Shown in pieces: positions 1 through 9,291 of a stretch of 64,000 nucleotides of DNA (positions are counted from its first letter, which is position 1; the number at the start of each line of letters is the position of its first letter). The notes under the pieces are model-generated. The model made no database searches. It was not told where the DNA came from and was given only the letters and a program-made list of their open reading frames with translations. The position numbers and the translations under genes are program-made. The stretch lies in contig CBFCZV010000008.1 of assembly GCA_965602855.1 (NCBI GenBank), positions 1 to 64,000 of the forward strand, in the 5' to 3' direction. Source of the stretch: LH-M37 sp965602855 (GTDB lineage Bacteria > Pseudomonadota > Gammaproteobacteria > SZUA-229).

Positions 1-58
1 AGTTGTATGAAAACTCAATTGGACATGTTTGTTTTAGGTTGGAGCAGGAGGTTAAGGA

Positions 59-871
59 TTAGGGGAGTTGGCCTGCTTCTATCATTCTGCTGTAAAGAAT
101 ATAGGGTGACACCCATACTATTAAATCATCAAATTGACCAGCTGTGGAACCTACACTACTATAATCTCTATTGATAAATATCAAATCATTGCCAACAGTA
201 TAATCTAGATCTTCACCTGCTACATTTTTCACCACAGCAACCTCACCCGAATTTTCACCCTGATCCGTAAGAGCTTGAGTAACATCATTCACAAAATCGC
301 TTCCGTCTATACCCAGTGATAACAAAATAAATGGTGCATTTGTTATTAAGTTATTTGTTGTTGCCAGGCAATCATCACCTGCAACATTAATAGCATTACA
401 AATCACCAAATCTGGATCTAATGCAGGCATGCCAACCACTGCCAACTGCCCAGTCGTGGTGAATGCACTAACATCACTTGTCGTTACACTGTAACGTATG
501 GGATTCCCCCATGTATCTAGCAATAAGTTATCACGATTATATGAACCAGCTAGCCCTAATGTCTTGCCAGGAACAAAACCATGTTGCGATGTGCAAACCC
601 CACCTCCAACAGGTTGTTCCTCCCCTATTTCATTTGCTATTGCTGGGTTAGCTATTGCGGGGCAAGGAAGCCTGCCTTCAGCAGCAGAAAAACCTAATAG
701 TGCAGACTTAATATCCTCAAGTTGCTCTTTAGTATTATCACGCTGCGTAACCTCAATTCTCGACGCTAATGAGCCAATGAAACTGCCCATAAGCACACCA
801 ACAATAACAAGCACAATAGCTAGCTCAACAAGTGTAAAACCTGATTCTCTTGTAATATTTTTTGCTAACAC
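59..871 (-). CDS. type IV pseudopilin (prepilin N-terminal methylation motif)
   Basis: A 270-residue pilin-like protein. Residues 10-35 form a class III leader and helix: the cleavage site is ESG followed by FTLVELAIVLVIVG, with the conserved Glu at mature position 5, so processing by prepilin peptidase and assembly into a pilus-like fibre is expected. The head carries a GRLPCPA segment, then TLG and DTWGNPIRY, a pattern partly shared with the next gene in the cluster. The start overlaps the stop of the 865-2394 gene by 7 bases, so the two are translationally coupled. It is the last gene of the MSHA-like operon inside the window. Only about 58 bases remain to the left edge and they show no start codon. 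Minor pilin is more likely than major pilin because of the length (about 27 kDa). The exact role is not known. Confidence 0.85.
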   Translation of the reverse strand: MLAKNITRESGFTLVELAIVLVIVGVLMGSFIGSLASRIEVTQRDNTKEQLEDIKSALLGFSAAEGRLPCPAIANPAIANEIGEEQPVGGGVCTSQHGFVPGKTLGLAGSYNRDNLLLDTWGNPIRYSVTTSDVSAFTTTGQLAVVGMPALDPDLVICNAINVAGDDCLATTNNLITNAPFILLSLGIDGSDFVNDVTQALTDQGENSGEVAVVKNVAGEDLDYTVGNDLIFINRDYSSVGSTAGQFDDLIVWVSPYILYSRMIEAGQLP

Positions 872-2394
872 GCTTCCACGCTCATATCTGTATTAATACA
901 AAACATTATATCGTTACTACCCGGAGCAACCGCATCATATATTCCATTGCCTGTATTATCCGGGAAAAGATTATCTCTGTTCCCTTCTAGATAATTCACA
1001 ATATCATCTTTATCATCATCTCCATCTAATGTCTGTAAGCTATCAAATATAGACGTATATCTTTCTTGCCCTACCACCGCCTGCTTCAATCCTGAAAATA
1101 ATACTATGCCAGCATATTCATTTGTAACCACACCTACGCTTACACAATCAACAGAACAGCCAGCTACTGCAATAGTTGAGGGTTTATGTGCTTGTGATAC
1201 GGCATAAAAAAAGTGATCTTTCCAATTTCTCCAAATATCGAAATATTCTCCATTATCACTGCCCGCATCATCTGAGAAATTTATATTTTCTACAACCGTC
1301 GCTGTCGTTACTAAATCGATACCATCACAATAATTATTATCAAATATATTCTTAAGATCACCGCTTAACATTTCAGTTTTCGCTCTTTCTAAATCATATG
1401 GCAGTCGCCCCGCAAATCCCGCTGTAAAATCACCACTGTCTAAATAATCACTATCTTTTCGATATTCATTTCCACCTAGATCCATCAACGCGGGCATCGG
1501 CAAATGATTATTATTACTCAAGCCATATCCTGCAAAACAAATTGCAATCGCCTCTGTCAAATTCCGCATCTTATTATCAAATGTACCATCTGTAACGATA
1601 CTCTGGAACTCATCCCATATTTCATCATAAGTAATTATTACAAACCTGTCATTTATTGGATTAACGGCGGATGCCGAGCTTGCATAGATCTGAACAAACT
1701 GATCCATGAAATTATCAACACCCGTATCAAGTGCAGCATTATTCGTCGTACCATCATTATCTAAGTACGCTCCAAGATCATTTTTTATGGTGTCATAATC
1801 AAAACCACAAATAGTGGTATCGTCAAAACTTCTATTCTGACTAGCTAACACACCACCCGGCGCAATAATGACTGCAACTGGGCGACCACCAGCTGAATCA
1901 CCTATTACTACAGCACCATTATCATCAACCATCTGAAACTGTCCATAACTATCCGGATTTAGCGCGGCAAATGGATTAGCTTTATAGCCTGGCGAAACTG
2001 CATATAATAAACAATTACCACTTCCATCCTTTAACGTCTCAACACCAAGAGTACGCCACGGAAAATAACCAATGCCATTTGCATAAGCATTTCCACAACT
2101 GGAATCCTGCTCCCCTTCTTCTAATGCTGTATCTGCATGATCAGGACATGGCAATTTACCAAATTTGCCAAGATTATCATTTAGCCTCCTGCTTGTAACT
2201 ACATACGCAATTAATGCATCTTTTGCTTTTTTTAAAACTTCTTGAGTTACATTTTTTTGATCTACTTTAACCTGATTAATCGAAAGCCCTGATATGAAAT
2301 ATGAAGATGCGGCCAAAATAATGAAAATCAACAGGACCAACAACGCAACACCCTTCTGCTTTCCCAATGTACAAACTAATCCCCCAGCAGCCAT
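865..2394 (-). CDS. large PilX/GspK-like pilus tip or minor pilin candidate
   Basis: A 509-residue protein. The N-terminus is KQKGVALLVLLIFIILAASS (about residues 12-31), like PilX/GspK N-termini: a Gly cleavage position followed by a long hydrophobic helix, but without the Glu at mature position 5. The globular part is long and Asp/Asn-rich, with several Cys pairs and a segment near residue 450 rich in Asp (DGDDDKDD) that could bind calcium. A GKLPCPDHAD motif near residue 80, followed by PWRTLG, resembles the GRLPCPA/TLG segment of the neighbouring pseudopilin, suggesting a shared head fold. Lack of Glu5 and large size are features of tip-located GspK/PilX-type subunits. That role is inferred, not shown. 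It lies in the MSHA-like operon, downstream of the mshK-like gene. Confidence 0.75.
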   Translation of the reverse strand: MAAGGLVCTLGKQKGVALLVLLIFIILAASSYFISGLSINQVKVDQKNVTQEVLKKAKDALIAYVVTSRRLNDNLGKFGKLPCPDHADTALEEGEQDSSCGNAYANGIGYFPWRTLGVETLKDGSGNCLLYAVSPGYKANPFAALNPDSYGQFQMVDDNGAVVIGDSAGGRPVAVIIAPGGVLASQNRSFDDTTICGFDYDTIKNDLGAYLDNDGTTNNAALDTGVDNFMDQFVQIYASSASAVNPINDRFVIITYDEIWDEFQSIVTDGTFDNKMRNLTEAIAICFAGYGLSNNNHLPMPALMDLGGNEYRKDSDYLDSGDFTAGFAGRLPYDLERAKTEMLSGDLKNIFDNNYCDGIDLVTTATVVENINFSDDAGSDNGEYFDIWRNWKDHFFYAVSQAHKPSTIAVAGCSVDCVSVGVVTNEYAGIVLFSGLKQAVVGQERYTSIFDSLQTLDGDDDKDDIVNYLEGNRDNLFPDNTGNGIYDAVAPGSNDIMFCINTDMSVEAC

Positions 2395-2416
2395 AACTAC
2401 ACCTTAAAAAACACAA

Positions 2417-2824
2417 CTAATCCCCAACCCCAGAAACCCCGGCCTCTTCCGACCAGGCCTCTCCAGGTTTGAGATAAACTCTTTCGCCATCAACCATGAC
2501 GGTGATTTTGTTTTTTGAATTGATAGCATTCGAATAAACCTTAACACCATCAACTGTTGAACTATCCATGGTGTTTTTGCCATTGACCCAAACGACACTT
2601 TTTCCATTGCTGCGTTTCATGATGCCATTAATCCTTACACTAGATGGTCCGACTATGACTTGCTCTGCCGATGAGCCCTGTTGTTTTCTATTGTTGTCTA
2701 TATTCTGCCTTTCCTGTTGACTGGTAAACAGGGTGCGTAGCGATTGCTCGCTATAGTCTTTTGCCACTGCATAGGTCTGAACTGTGATGAGCAACATTAA
2801 CAAAATGTTCTTTCGAGTCATCAT
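2417..2824 (-). CDS. mshK: MshK-like small exported pilus biogenesis protein
   Basis: A protein of about 135 residues with an N-terminal signal sequence (MMTRKNILLMLLITVQTYAVA). A longer reading frame begins 18 bases upstream at 2842. I prefer the start at 2824 because an AAGGA Shine-Dalgarno sequence lies about 10 bases before it and the signal peptide then begins properly. The mature part contains the repeated strand-like phrases VRINGIMKRSNGKSVVWVNG and VKVYSNAINSKNKITVMVDG, plus a YLKPGEAW end. This is the pattern of MshK/PilP-like periplasmic proteins that connect the inner-membrane platform to the secretin. It overlaps no gene and follows the PilO-like gene almost directly. The family call rests mainly on position and size. 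Confidence 0.6.
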   Translation of the reverse strand: MMTRKNILLMLLITVQTYAVAKDYSEQSLRTLFTSQQERQNIDNNRKQQGSSAEQVIVGPSSVRINGIMKRSNGKSVVWVNGKNTMDSSTVDGVKVYSNAINSKNKITVMVDGERVYLKPGEAWSEEAGVSGVGD

Positions 2825-2825
2825 G

Positions 2826-3443
2826 TCAGGATTTTCCTTCATTCTCAGCTGACTTAAATGTGTACCAGCCTAGTTCACAGCGGGCGCTCATATTTATGTT
2901 ACCCGATTTTGAGGCTTTGGTCGTTTTCTCGATATTGCATTGATCAACGACAAACAGGCCTTTTGCTTTTTCTCGCAGGGTATTTAATACTGCAAATAAA
3001 TCGCCTTCATGTGCCATTTTCATATCCAGTGTCATATCGCTGCGATATATTTTTAGACCCTGCGCCCTGTGCTGGCCTGTTTTATCCTCAACTAAGCGCT
3101 GACTGCTTAAATCGTACTTCACCGATGGCATATTTCTGGCGTTGGCTATTGCCTGAATATTCTCCAGCCAGTCCAGTCGATCTTCTTCACCGACAATATT
3201 ATTTCTTACCAGTTCAAGATATCGATTTTCATATTGATCAATAATTTTATTGCTCTGTCTGGAGCCATCAATTTTGTTTTTCCATATTCTCATAGCTCTT
3301 TTTTCTGACTGACGCCCATCATAGGCATGGCCCATGTAAGTATCTGAAACGACAACAATGCCGACAGAAAAGACCAGCGTCAGAACAAAAAATATTAGCG
3401 AACCTTTTATTATTGGATGAATTTTTATTTTTTGTTTACTCAT
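2826..3443 (-). CDS. mshJ: MshJ/PilO-like inner-membrane pilus assembly protein
   Basis: A 205-residue bitopic membrane protein. There is a short basic cytoplasmic tail (MSKQKIKIHP), one transmembrane helix (about residues 12-33), a coiled-coil-like stretch (residues 35-85) and a C-terminal periplasmic domain with the phrase LDMKMAHEGDLFAVLNTLRE typical of PilO/GspM-type ferredoxin-like folds. It overlaps the end of the upstream PilM/PilN-like gene by 8 bases. In MSHA and type IV pilus systems such proteins form the alignment subcomplex with the PilN-like partner. Assignment is by architecture and gene order, since sequence identity in this family is low. Confidence 0.65.
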   Translation of the reverse strand: MSKQKIKIHPIIKGSLIFFVLTLVFSVGIVVVSDTYMGHAYDGRQSEKRAMRIWKNKIDGSRQSNKIIDQYENRYLELVRNNIVGEEDRLDWLENIQAIANARNMPSVKYDLSSQRLVEDKTGQHRAQGLKIYRSDMTLDMKMAHEGDLFAVLNTLREKAKGLFVVDQCNIEKTTKASKSGNINMSARCELGWYTFKSAENEGKS

Positions 3444-5022
3444 GAGACATAGACCTCATGATAACTTCCAGTGAGAACTTTCCACCGCTATCCTTTCTGG
3501 CATTATTCGAGCTCAAACCGCTTTCATCGGTAAATGCCTTTTCTGAGCGCACCTCAACAGGCATTTCCATCGCCTCAACACTCTCTATATTTTCCTTTTG
3601 ACGTAGTGCGGTAATAATTTTGTTTACCTGAGCTACTGAGCCACGATAGTTTTTATCAGAAACATTTATTCGACCATGGACAATACCAATATGCCTTACA
3701 GGATTTTCAATGGTAACATCTGCTTTTTCACTATTAACTTCTTTGGCTTTACCCTTGCCCATGCCTTTATATTGCTCTAGCTTCCATTCGATTTTATCTA
3801 GTTGAGTATCAGCCAGACCAGAGCCAGAAAGAATCTCACTCAGATTAATCATAAAATCAAGCGGTGATGTTTTGCCATGCTCACCAATCATGTCTGCCAT
3901 ATCAACTGCGGCATTCATTGATCGCGCATGTTTAAAAACAGTTTCATATCCTTCAAAGCGTTTCTTGTATATTCTCTTATACTCTTCTGCCTGTTCACCC
4001 AGCAGCTCTATCGAACGTTTATGTTCAAATGCACTTGAAAGATTTGATTCGGTTATTAAAAACGATGTCAGTAATAACATAATGCTCGCCGCTCTCAAGA
4101 CCTTTGAAGCCACCACGTAATAATATTGGCTATATTCTTTTGCTTCACCATAATGCGCTTCATATGAGAGCTGTCTTGAACATAACCAGGTAAAAATGCC
4201 ATCTGAAAACTTACCAGACAAGCCCTGTAAGCCCACTTTTGATAATAGGCTTGATATGTTGTGTATGCTTATATCATTCAGCGCATCCGTCTTAAATTCA
4301 TTTTCCAAAGATGCGACTTGTTCTTCTGAGCCGATAATATGTATATGTACAACCTCGTTCATGTCTATCAGTCGCTGGTTGCGCAAATACGATATTGTTC
4401 TTTCAACTTCGGGGGCTGCGAATTTCCCTATATTACTAATATCTTCTGCATCCTGATTTATGACTGACTGACGACTCGACAGCATTTTCCCATTCCTGAA
4501 AAATGTTTGTCGTAAATTGCTATTTACCTGTTGGCTGACTAATAATACGGCACTCTTTTTTTCGCCTAGCACGGACAGAATCTTTTTACTTAGTAGTGGT
4601 ATTGTCCATATTCCTGTTAAAGGTATGTGGCATTCATCAATAATATCTTTCCATATATCGATTAAGCCGGGGTTGGTAATCCCTCCTATCAGCACTTTAT
4701 TATCTCGCCGCCCTGCTTTCTCCCTTCCTATTACTTCTGAATAAACGTATTGCCCACTTAATCGATAGTGACGATCTAGTAATCGATTGATTACTGCTTT
4801 CTTATCCTTACCATAAACGTGTGGTGCTTTTTCTGTTCTGAAGTCTTCTTCAATTACATCCACTAATAGTCTGGCTGGAGATTTTGCAGAGGTTTTCAGA
4901 TATTCTTTAAATTTACTAAGGCCTTCTGAATCTGGCTCAAATGAGCAGGCACCACAAAACTTCTTACGGTTCCAGTGAAAAACCGTTAGTCGATGTCCTG
5001 AAAAATAAAAAACTCTATTCAC
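3436..5022 (-). CDS. mshI: MshI-like protein (PilM-PilN fusion architecture)
   Basis: A 528-residue protein. The first ~290 residues look like the actin-like PilM/GspL cytoplasmic domain and contain no obvious membrane span. A transmembrane helix follows at about residues 310-328 (VLRAASIMLLLTSFLI), then a coiled-coil linker (335-370) and a C-terminal PilN/GspL-type periplasmic domain (about 380-525). So PilM-like and PilN-like functions appear joined in one chain, as in GspL and MshI. It sits between the MshG platform gene and the PilO-like gene, as expected for the alignment complex that links the ATPase to the secretin. The start has a weak ribosome-binding site about 10 bases upstream. 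Confidence 0.65.
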   Translation of the reverse strand: MNRVFYFSGHRLTVFHWNRKKFCGACSFEPDSEGLSKFKEYLKTSAKSPARLLVDVIEEDFRTEKAPHVYGKDKKAVINRLLDRHYRLSGQYVYSEVIGREKAGRRDNKVLIGGITNPGLIDIWKDIIDECHIPLTGIWTIPLLSKKILSVLGEKKSAVLLVSQQVNSNLRQTFFRNGKMLSSRQSVINQDAEDISNIGKFAAPEVERTISYLRNQRLIDMNEVVHIHIIGSEEQVASLENEFKTDALNDISIHNISSLLSKVGLQGLSGKFSDGIFTWLCSRQLSYEAHYGEAKEYSQYYYVVASKVLRAASIMLLLTSFLITESNLSSAFEHKRSIELLGEQAEEYKRIYKKRFEGYETVFKHARSMNAAVDMADMIGEHGKTSPLDFMINLSEILSGSGLADTQLDKIEWKLEQYKGMGKGKAKEVNSEKADVTIENPVRHIGIVHGRINVSDKNYRGSVAQVNKIITALRQKENIESVEAMEMPVEVRSEKAFTDESGLSSNNARKDSGGKFSLEVIMRSMSHE

Positions 5023-5043
5023 TGGCTTCTAATAATTCCTGTA

Positions 5044-6252
5044 TTAAATTTTGATATTAGCAACTGCATCGTAAACTGGCCCTAATACTGACAACATGAT
5101 CCACCCCATCATAAAACCCAGTATTATTGTTAGCGCTGGCATCAAAGTCGGTTCAATTTTATCAATTGACTCCCTAACTTCTCGATTATAAAAATAACTC
5201 ACATTAAGCAATGCCTCGTCCATGGCACCCGTGTCTTCGCCTATTTTAATCATACGCACGATCATCGAAGGAAACACGCCAGTTGTCTCAAAACTTTCAC
5301 TGATTTGCATGCCTTCCGATATGCGCGTTCTGGCCGTTCTAATTGAATCTTCAAGCATTACATTATTCATAATGCCTTCTGATATTTTTAACGCATTTAA
5401 TACCGTAATCCCTGAGCCATACATCATGGCAAAATAATTAGCAAAGCGCGCCAATTTTATTTTCATCATCAAGGGGCCAAATAACCATATTTTTAATTTT
5501 ATCCTGTCGACTAAAAGCTGTACCTTTGGATTACTTTTTGCCATAACCTTTATAGCACCATATATCACAAATGGCATAAACAGTATTACATACCAGTAAT
5601 TCACAAAAGCGGATGACACTGACATCAGTACTTTTGTATGTGTCGGAATCTCTGAACCCATATTCTTTATAAATGGCAGCAGTTGTGGCATTAAGTACAT
5701 CATTAAAAATCCAACCACGCCTAATACAATAGCTATAACAATAATGGGGTAGATCATTATCTTTTTACTATGCGCGGCCAGCTCATCTTGCCAGCGCAGG
5801 GTTTCCGCCATTTCATTTAACACCTTTGCCAGCAAACCCGTTTCCTCACCAACTCTGACCAGAGTGACATAAACGTTATCAAAAATATGTTTATGCTCTG
5901 CCAACGCCAGTGACATTGTTTTACCGCCTTCAATATCATCGATTATTGTTTGCAGCACATCGGTAAAATGACTGTAATCCAGGCTATCTCGTATATCACG
6001 CAAACAATCAAGTAGAGGCACACCCGCTCTAAGTAACTGCTCTATATGAAAGGTGAAATTAATCAGCTCTCTTCTTGTAATAGACTTTCTTCTTAAAAAG
6101 GATCCTGCTGCCTTAGCCCTCTCATCATAGCTCAGCAAATCAAAACCCATGCTATTCAGTCGTTTCTCCAGCTCCATAGGGTTGCTGGCAATCATCGTGT
6201 CCCCACGAACTTTTCCCTTCTCATCAATCGTTTTAAATTTATAATCTGGCAT
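5044..6252 (-). CDS. mshG: MshG/GspF-family inner-membrane platform protein
   Basis: A 402-residue polytopic protein with two copies of the T2SF domain (about residues 68-190 and 270-395). Each copy carries the family signature, for example FTFHIEQLLRAGVPLLDCL and FANYFAMMYGSGITVLNALK. Three transmembrane helices lie near residues 170-190, 218-236 and 372-393. In type IV pilus and type II secretion systems this protein is the rotary platform that couples the extension ATPase to pilin insertion. It lies 17 bases downstream of the ATPase gene mshE in the same operon. Length and domain order are normal. Confidence 0.9.
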   Translation of the reverse strand: MPDYKFKTIDEKGKVRGDTMIASNPMELEKRLNSMGFDLLSYDERAKAAGSFLRRKSITRRELINFTFHIEQLLRAGVPLLDCLRDIRDSLDYSHFTDVLQTIIDDIEGGKTMSLALAEHKHIFDNVYVTLVRVGEETGLLAKVLNEMAETLRWQDELAAHSKKIMIYPIIVIAIVLGVVGFLMMYLMPQLLPFIKNMGSEIPTHTKVLMSVSSAFVNYWYVILFMPFVIYGAIKVMAKSNPKVQLLVDRIKLKIWLFGPLMMKIKLARFANYFAMMYGSGITVLNALKISEGIMNNVMLEDSIRTARTRISEGMQISESFETTGVFPSMIVRMIKIGEDTGAMDEALLNVSYFYNREVRESIDKIEPTLMPALTIILGFMMGWIMLSVLGPVYDAVANIKI

Positions 6253-6268
6253 GACCGTTACAATCGCC

Positions 6269-7972
6269 TTATTTAAGTCGCTTTGTCATATCAATTACAC
6301 GAGAAACTTCCTGCAAGGAAGTTAATCCTTCAATCACTATTCTTATCGCATTATCCGCTAATGTTTTATAGCCAGATCGATTTGCACAATCCTTCAGCTC
6401 CCCAAGAGTGGCTCTTTTTGCTATTAATTCATCAAGCTCATCTTCAATAGTTAGTGCTTCAAGAACAGAAACACGACCTTTATATCCTGTGTTATTACAA
6501 AACTCACATCCAGCCGGCTCATAAATCTTTGTTGGCTCATTAACCTTTAACAATTTGCTGTCGATAACATCTGATAAAGTTTCTTTTTTACAGTGTGGAC
6601 ATAATATACGTATCAGACGCTGGCTAATGATGCCAATAATATTACCTGTCATAATATCAGGCAGCACACCTATATCCAGCAGCCTTGGAATAGCACCAAT
6701 TGCTGAATTAGTATGCAAGGTTGTTAAAACCTGATGCCCGGTCATTGCTGCCCTGAATGCCATTTCGGCAGTATCCTCGTCACGCACCTCACCAACGAGA
6801 ATTATGTCCGGATCCTGACGCATCATTGAACGAATACCATTAGCAAAGTCCATTCTTGCCACTTCATTGATTGACGTTTGTCGAATCATATCAACAGGGT
6901 ATTCAACTGGGTCTTCGAGAGTCATTATATTTACTTCTTCCGACTTCACATAATTCAGCATCGAATATAGTGTTGTCGTTTTACCACTACCTGTTGGCCC
7001 GGTTACCAATATAATTCCTTCGGGTCGAGCCATCATCATTTTCAATGCATTTAACGTATCTTCATGCAAGCCAAGTTGCTCAAGAGGAACAATGCCTTTT
7101 GCGCGATCAAGCACACGAAGCACAATATTCTCACCGTGCGTTGTTGGTTGAGATGAAACACGAAAATCAACACGATGACCCTGCACCTGCAAACTCAAAC
7201 GACCATCCTGTGGAATTCTTGTCTCCGCAATATTCATTGACGACATTACTTTTAAGCGCACTACGATTGCTGACCAGTAATCTTTATGCAGACTCCGGAT
7301 TTGTCTTAATACACCATCAATACGATAGCGTAAGCGCAAAAAACCTTCTTCTGGTTCAAAGTGAATATCTGAAGCATCTCGTTTTACCGCATCAGCCAGT
7401 ATCGCATCAACCAATCTAACTAGTGGTTGACTGTATTCATCTTGTACAGCATCAAGGCTCTTATAGTCGATTTCACCTGTTTCAATTTCATGCAGAATGC
7501 CATCTACTGAAAGCTCGTAGCCATAGAACTGGTCAATCGCTCTTTTTATTTCTCCTTCACCTGAAACGAAGGGTGTAATTTCAATCTTACGTCCAACCAG
7601 CGCATGCACTCGATCAAGCACCTGCAAATCAGATGCATTTTTCATCGCCAGCCTTAAATGCCGCTTTTCCGCATTAAAACTAACGGGGACTATCACGTAT
7701 CTTTCGGCAATTTCTTTGGGGATCAACTCAAGTGCAGTTGAATCTGGCACAACCGCATTAAGATCAATACTGCTTATGCCCAGAACTTGCCCAAGCACAT
7801 CTCGCATCACAGATTCTGAAACAAAACCCAGTGACACTAAAAGCTCGCCTATCAAACGGCCGTCTTTCTTTTGTTCGGTTAAAGCAATCTCTACCTGATC
7901 GGCAGTGGCTAGCCCTTTTTCAACTAGCTGCTCACCAAATAATTTTTTCTGTTTTTTTTCTAGCACGTCCAT
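6269..7972 (-). CDS. mshE: MshE-like pilus extension ATPase (GspE/PilB family)
   Basis: A 567-residue GspE/PilB-type ATPase. The N-terminal ~150 residues form MshEN-like repeats. The ATPase core has Walker A GPTGSGKTTTLY (about residue 325), an Asp box with DPVEYPVD, Walker B DPDIILVGEVRDEDTAE and a His box ending TTLHTNSAIGAIPRLLD. A zinc site of two CxxC pairs (CPHC and CEFC, about residues 458-490) is present, as in GspE and PilB. It would power pilin polymerisation from the cytoplasm. The N-terminal motifs lack the Arg of the RLG signature that contacts c-di-GMP in Vibrio MshE, so nucleotide control may be lost or altered. Its start overlaps the stop of the mshN-like gene. Confidence 0.9.
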   Translation of the reverse strand: MDVLEKKQKKLFGEQLVEKGLATADQVEIALTEQKKDGRLIGELLVSLGFVSESVMRDVLGQVLGISSIDLNAVVPDSTALELIPKEIAERYVIVPVSFNAEKRHLRLAMKNASDLQVLDRVHALVGRKIEITPFVSGEGEIKRAIDQFYGYELSVDGILHEIETGEIDYKSLDAVQDEYSQPLVRLVDAILADAVKRDASDIHFEPEEGFLRLRYRIDGVLRQIRSLHKDYWSAIVVRLKVMSSMNIAETRIPQDGRLSLQVQGHRVDFRVSSQPTTHGENIVLRVLDRAKGIVPLEQLGLHEDTLNALKMMMARPEGIILVTGPTGSGKTTTLYSMLNYVKSEEVNIMTLEDPVEYPVDMIRQTSINEVARMDFANGIRSMMRQDPDIILVGEVRDEDTAEMAFRAAMTGHQVLTTLHTNSAIGAIPRLLDIGVLPDIMTGNIIGIISQRLIRILCPHCKKETLSDVIDSKLLKVNEPTKIYEPAGCEFCNNTGYKGRVSVLEALTIEDELDELIAKRATLGELKDCANRSGYKTLADNAIRIVIEGLTSLQEVSRVIDMTKRLK

Positions 7973-9279
7973 TACTTTTGTTTTTCTGAAATTATTTTGA
8001 TTCTATTATTAACATCTGATTTTGAAAACCCAATATTTTTTTCACTAGAAAGTATCAAACTTTCTTTATAAAACCGTAATGCTTGTTTTGTCTTACCTAG
8101 CTGATCCAGGCTAACTGCAAGATTGTAAGCATAATCTGCATTTTCACTATTACCCTGCCAGGCTTTAAAGTATTCTGATTGCGCTTCTGGCCACTGGGAT
8201 TTTTTTGCATAATAATTACCCAGAGCAAAATTCAAATGAGTTGCAGATGGTTGTTGTTGCAGCATAAATTTAAGCTTACTCTCATCCATTACGTCAGTAG
8301 ACAATTTTTCCAAATTCGACATGGCCGCTATTGCCACCTGATCACGAGGATTAAGTTTTAGCAAAAAACTATAACCAGCTCTAGCTTTTTTATAATCCGT
8401 TTTTTTGACAGCGATAGCCGCCATGCCCAATATAGCATCACGGTTCTTCGGCTCACGATTCAATACACTTTCATATGCACTTTGCGCAGCCACATAATCA
8501 GCTCTATTATATGCCAGCCATGCATCTCTCAGTAAGACACTCACTGGGTCTCCAACTTTTGTTTTCTTTATTGAGAAATTATTTTTATTCTTCACTTTAT
8601 CTGAAGACTCTGCAGCCATTTTAGCTGATTCATCCACAGCCTTTGGCGCCAAACCCGCTTTGCTTTGTATAGACTGCAGAGCAATCTCTTCTACAACGGG
8701 TGATTCAACAATCACCGGGGACTGACGTCGCTTAACTGGCTCGGCACTTACTGCTCGCATCGCCAACTTATGTTTTCGCTCCAGCGCATCAAGCTCTTCT
8801 ACCATACCAAAATAATAATAAGTACCCGCCAGCATGAGAATAACGATAGCCACCGACACCAGGCTGCCCCAGATGACCCTCTGTCTTTGTCTGTAATTTT
8901 TATTGGTTTTGTAAATTAATAAATGCAGCGCTTCATCTGAAACGGTAGAAGTGGTTGCAGAACTTTTTTCCATCTCCATTGGCGCAAGCTGTGGCTCAGG
9001 CACTTCTAGTTCTTCTTTTGCCTGTTCGGCTCCCTGTTGTTCTAATTTCTCCTGATCATCATCCTCATCCAGAAGTAGCTCTAATCCACCATTATCAGCT
9101 TCTTCAATCTCCGGTTCATCCTCATGAATGGCGTCAGGCTGTTGCTCAATGGGAGCAGCATCTGGCGTATCAGCCGGCTCTAATTCAGGATCAATACCCT
9201 CCGCCGCCGCAGCTTCGGCCTCGCGTGCTTTCAGCTTTTCCTGCTCAGCCTTTTTTAATGCATCTAGTAACAGGCTCAT
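7972..9279 (-). CDS. mshN: MshN-like TPR protein of pilus assembly
   Basis: A 435-residue protein that begins MSLLLDALKKAEQEK, a start seen in pilus and secretion TPR proteins of this class. A long acidic Glu/Asp/Ala/Gln-rich cytoplasmic region (residues 20-125) is followed by one transmembrane helix (about 137-158). A C-terminal block of tetratricopeptide repeats (about 245-425) follows, with phrases such as LRDAWLAYNRADYVAAQSAY and ALGNYYAKKSQWPEAQSEYF. It lies between mshL and mshE, the same relative position as mshN in Vibrio-type MSHA loci. The TPR part probably scaffolds the secretin or platform in the periplasm. The precise partner is not known. Confidence 0.75.
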   Translation of the reverse strand: MSLLLDALKKAEQEKLKAREAEAAAAEGIDPELEPADTPDAAPIEQQPDAIHEDEPEIEEADNGGLELLLDEDDDQEKLEQQGAEQAKEELEVPEPQLAPMEMEKSSATTSTVSDEALHLLIYKTNKNYRQRQRVIWGSLVSVAIVILMLAGTYYYFGMVEELDALERKHKLAMRAVSAEPVKRRQSPVIVESPVVEEIALQSIQSKAGLAPKAVDESAKMAAESSDKVKNKNNFSIKKTKVGDPVSVLLRDAWLAYNRADYVAAQSAYESVLNREPKNRDAILGMAAIAVKKTDYKKARAGYSFLLKLNPRDQVAIAAMSNLEKLSTDVMDESKLKFMLQQQPSATHLNFALGNYYAKKSQWPEAQSEYFKAWQGNSENADYAYNLAVSLDQLGKTKQALRFYKESLILSSEKNIGFSKSDVNNRIKIISEKQK

Positions 9280-9291
9280 GACAAACTCAAA

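Noticed and set aside
498..896. 132-codon plus-strand frame antisense to the pseudopilin gene
   Set aside because: It is a shadow of the prepilin coding strand: the opposite frame has a canonical leader peptide and operon context.
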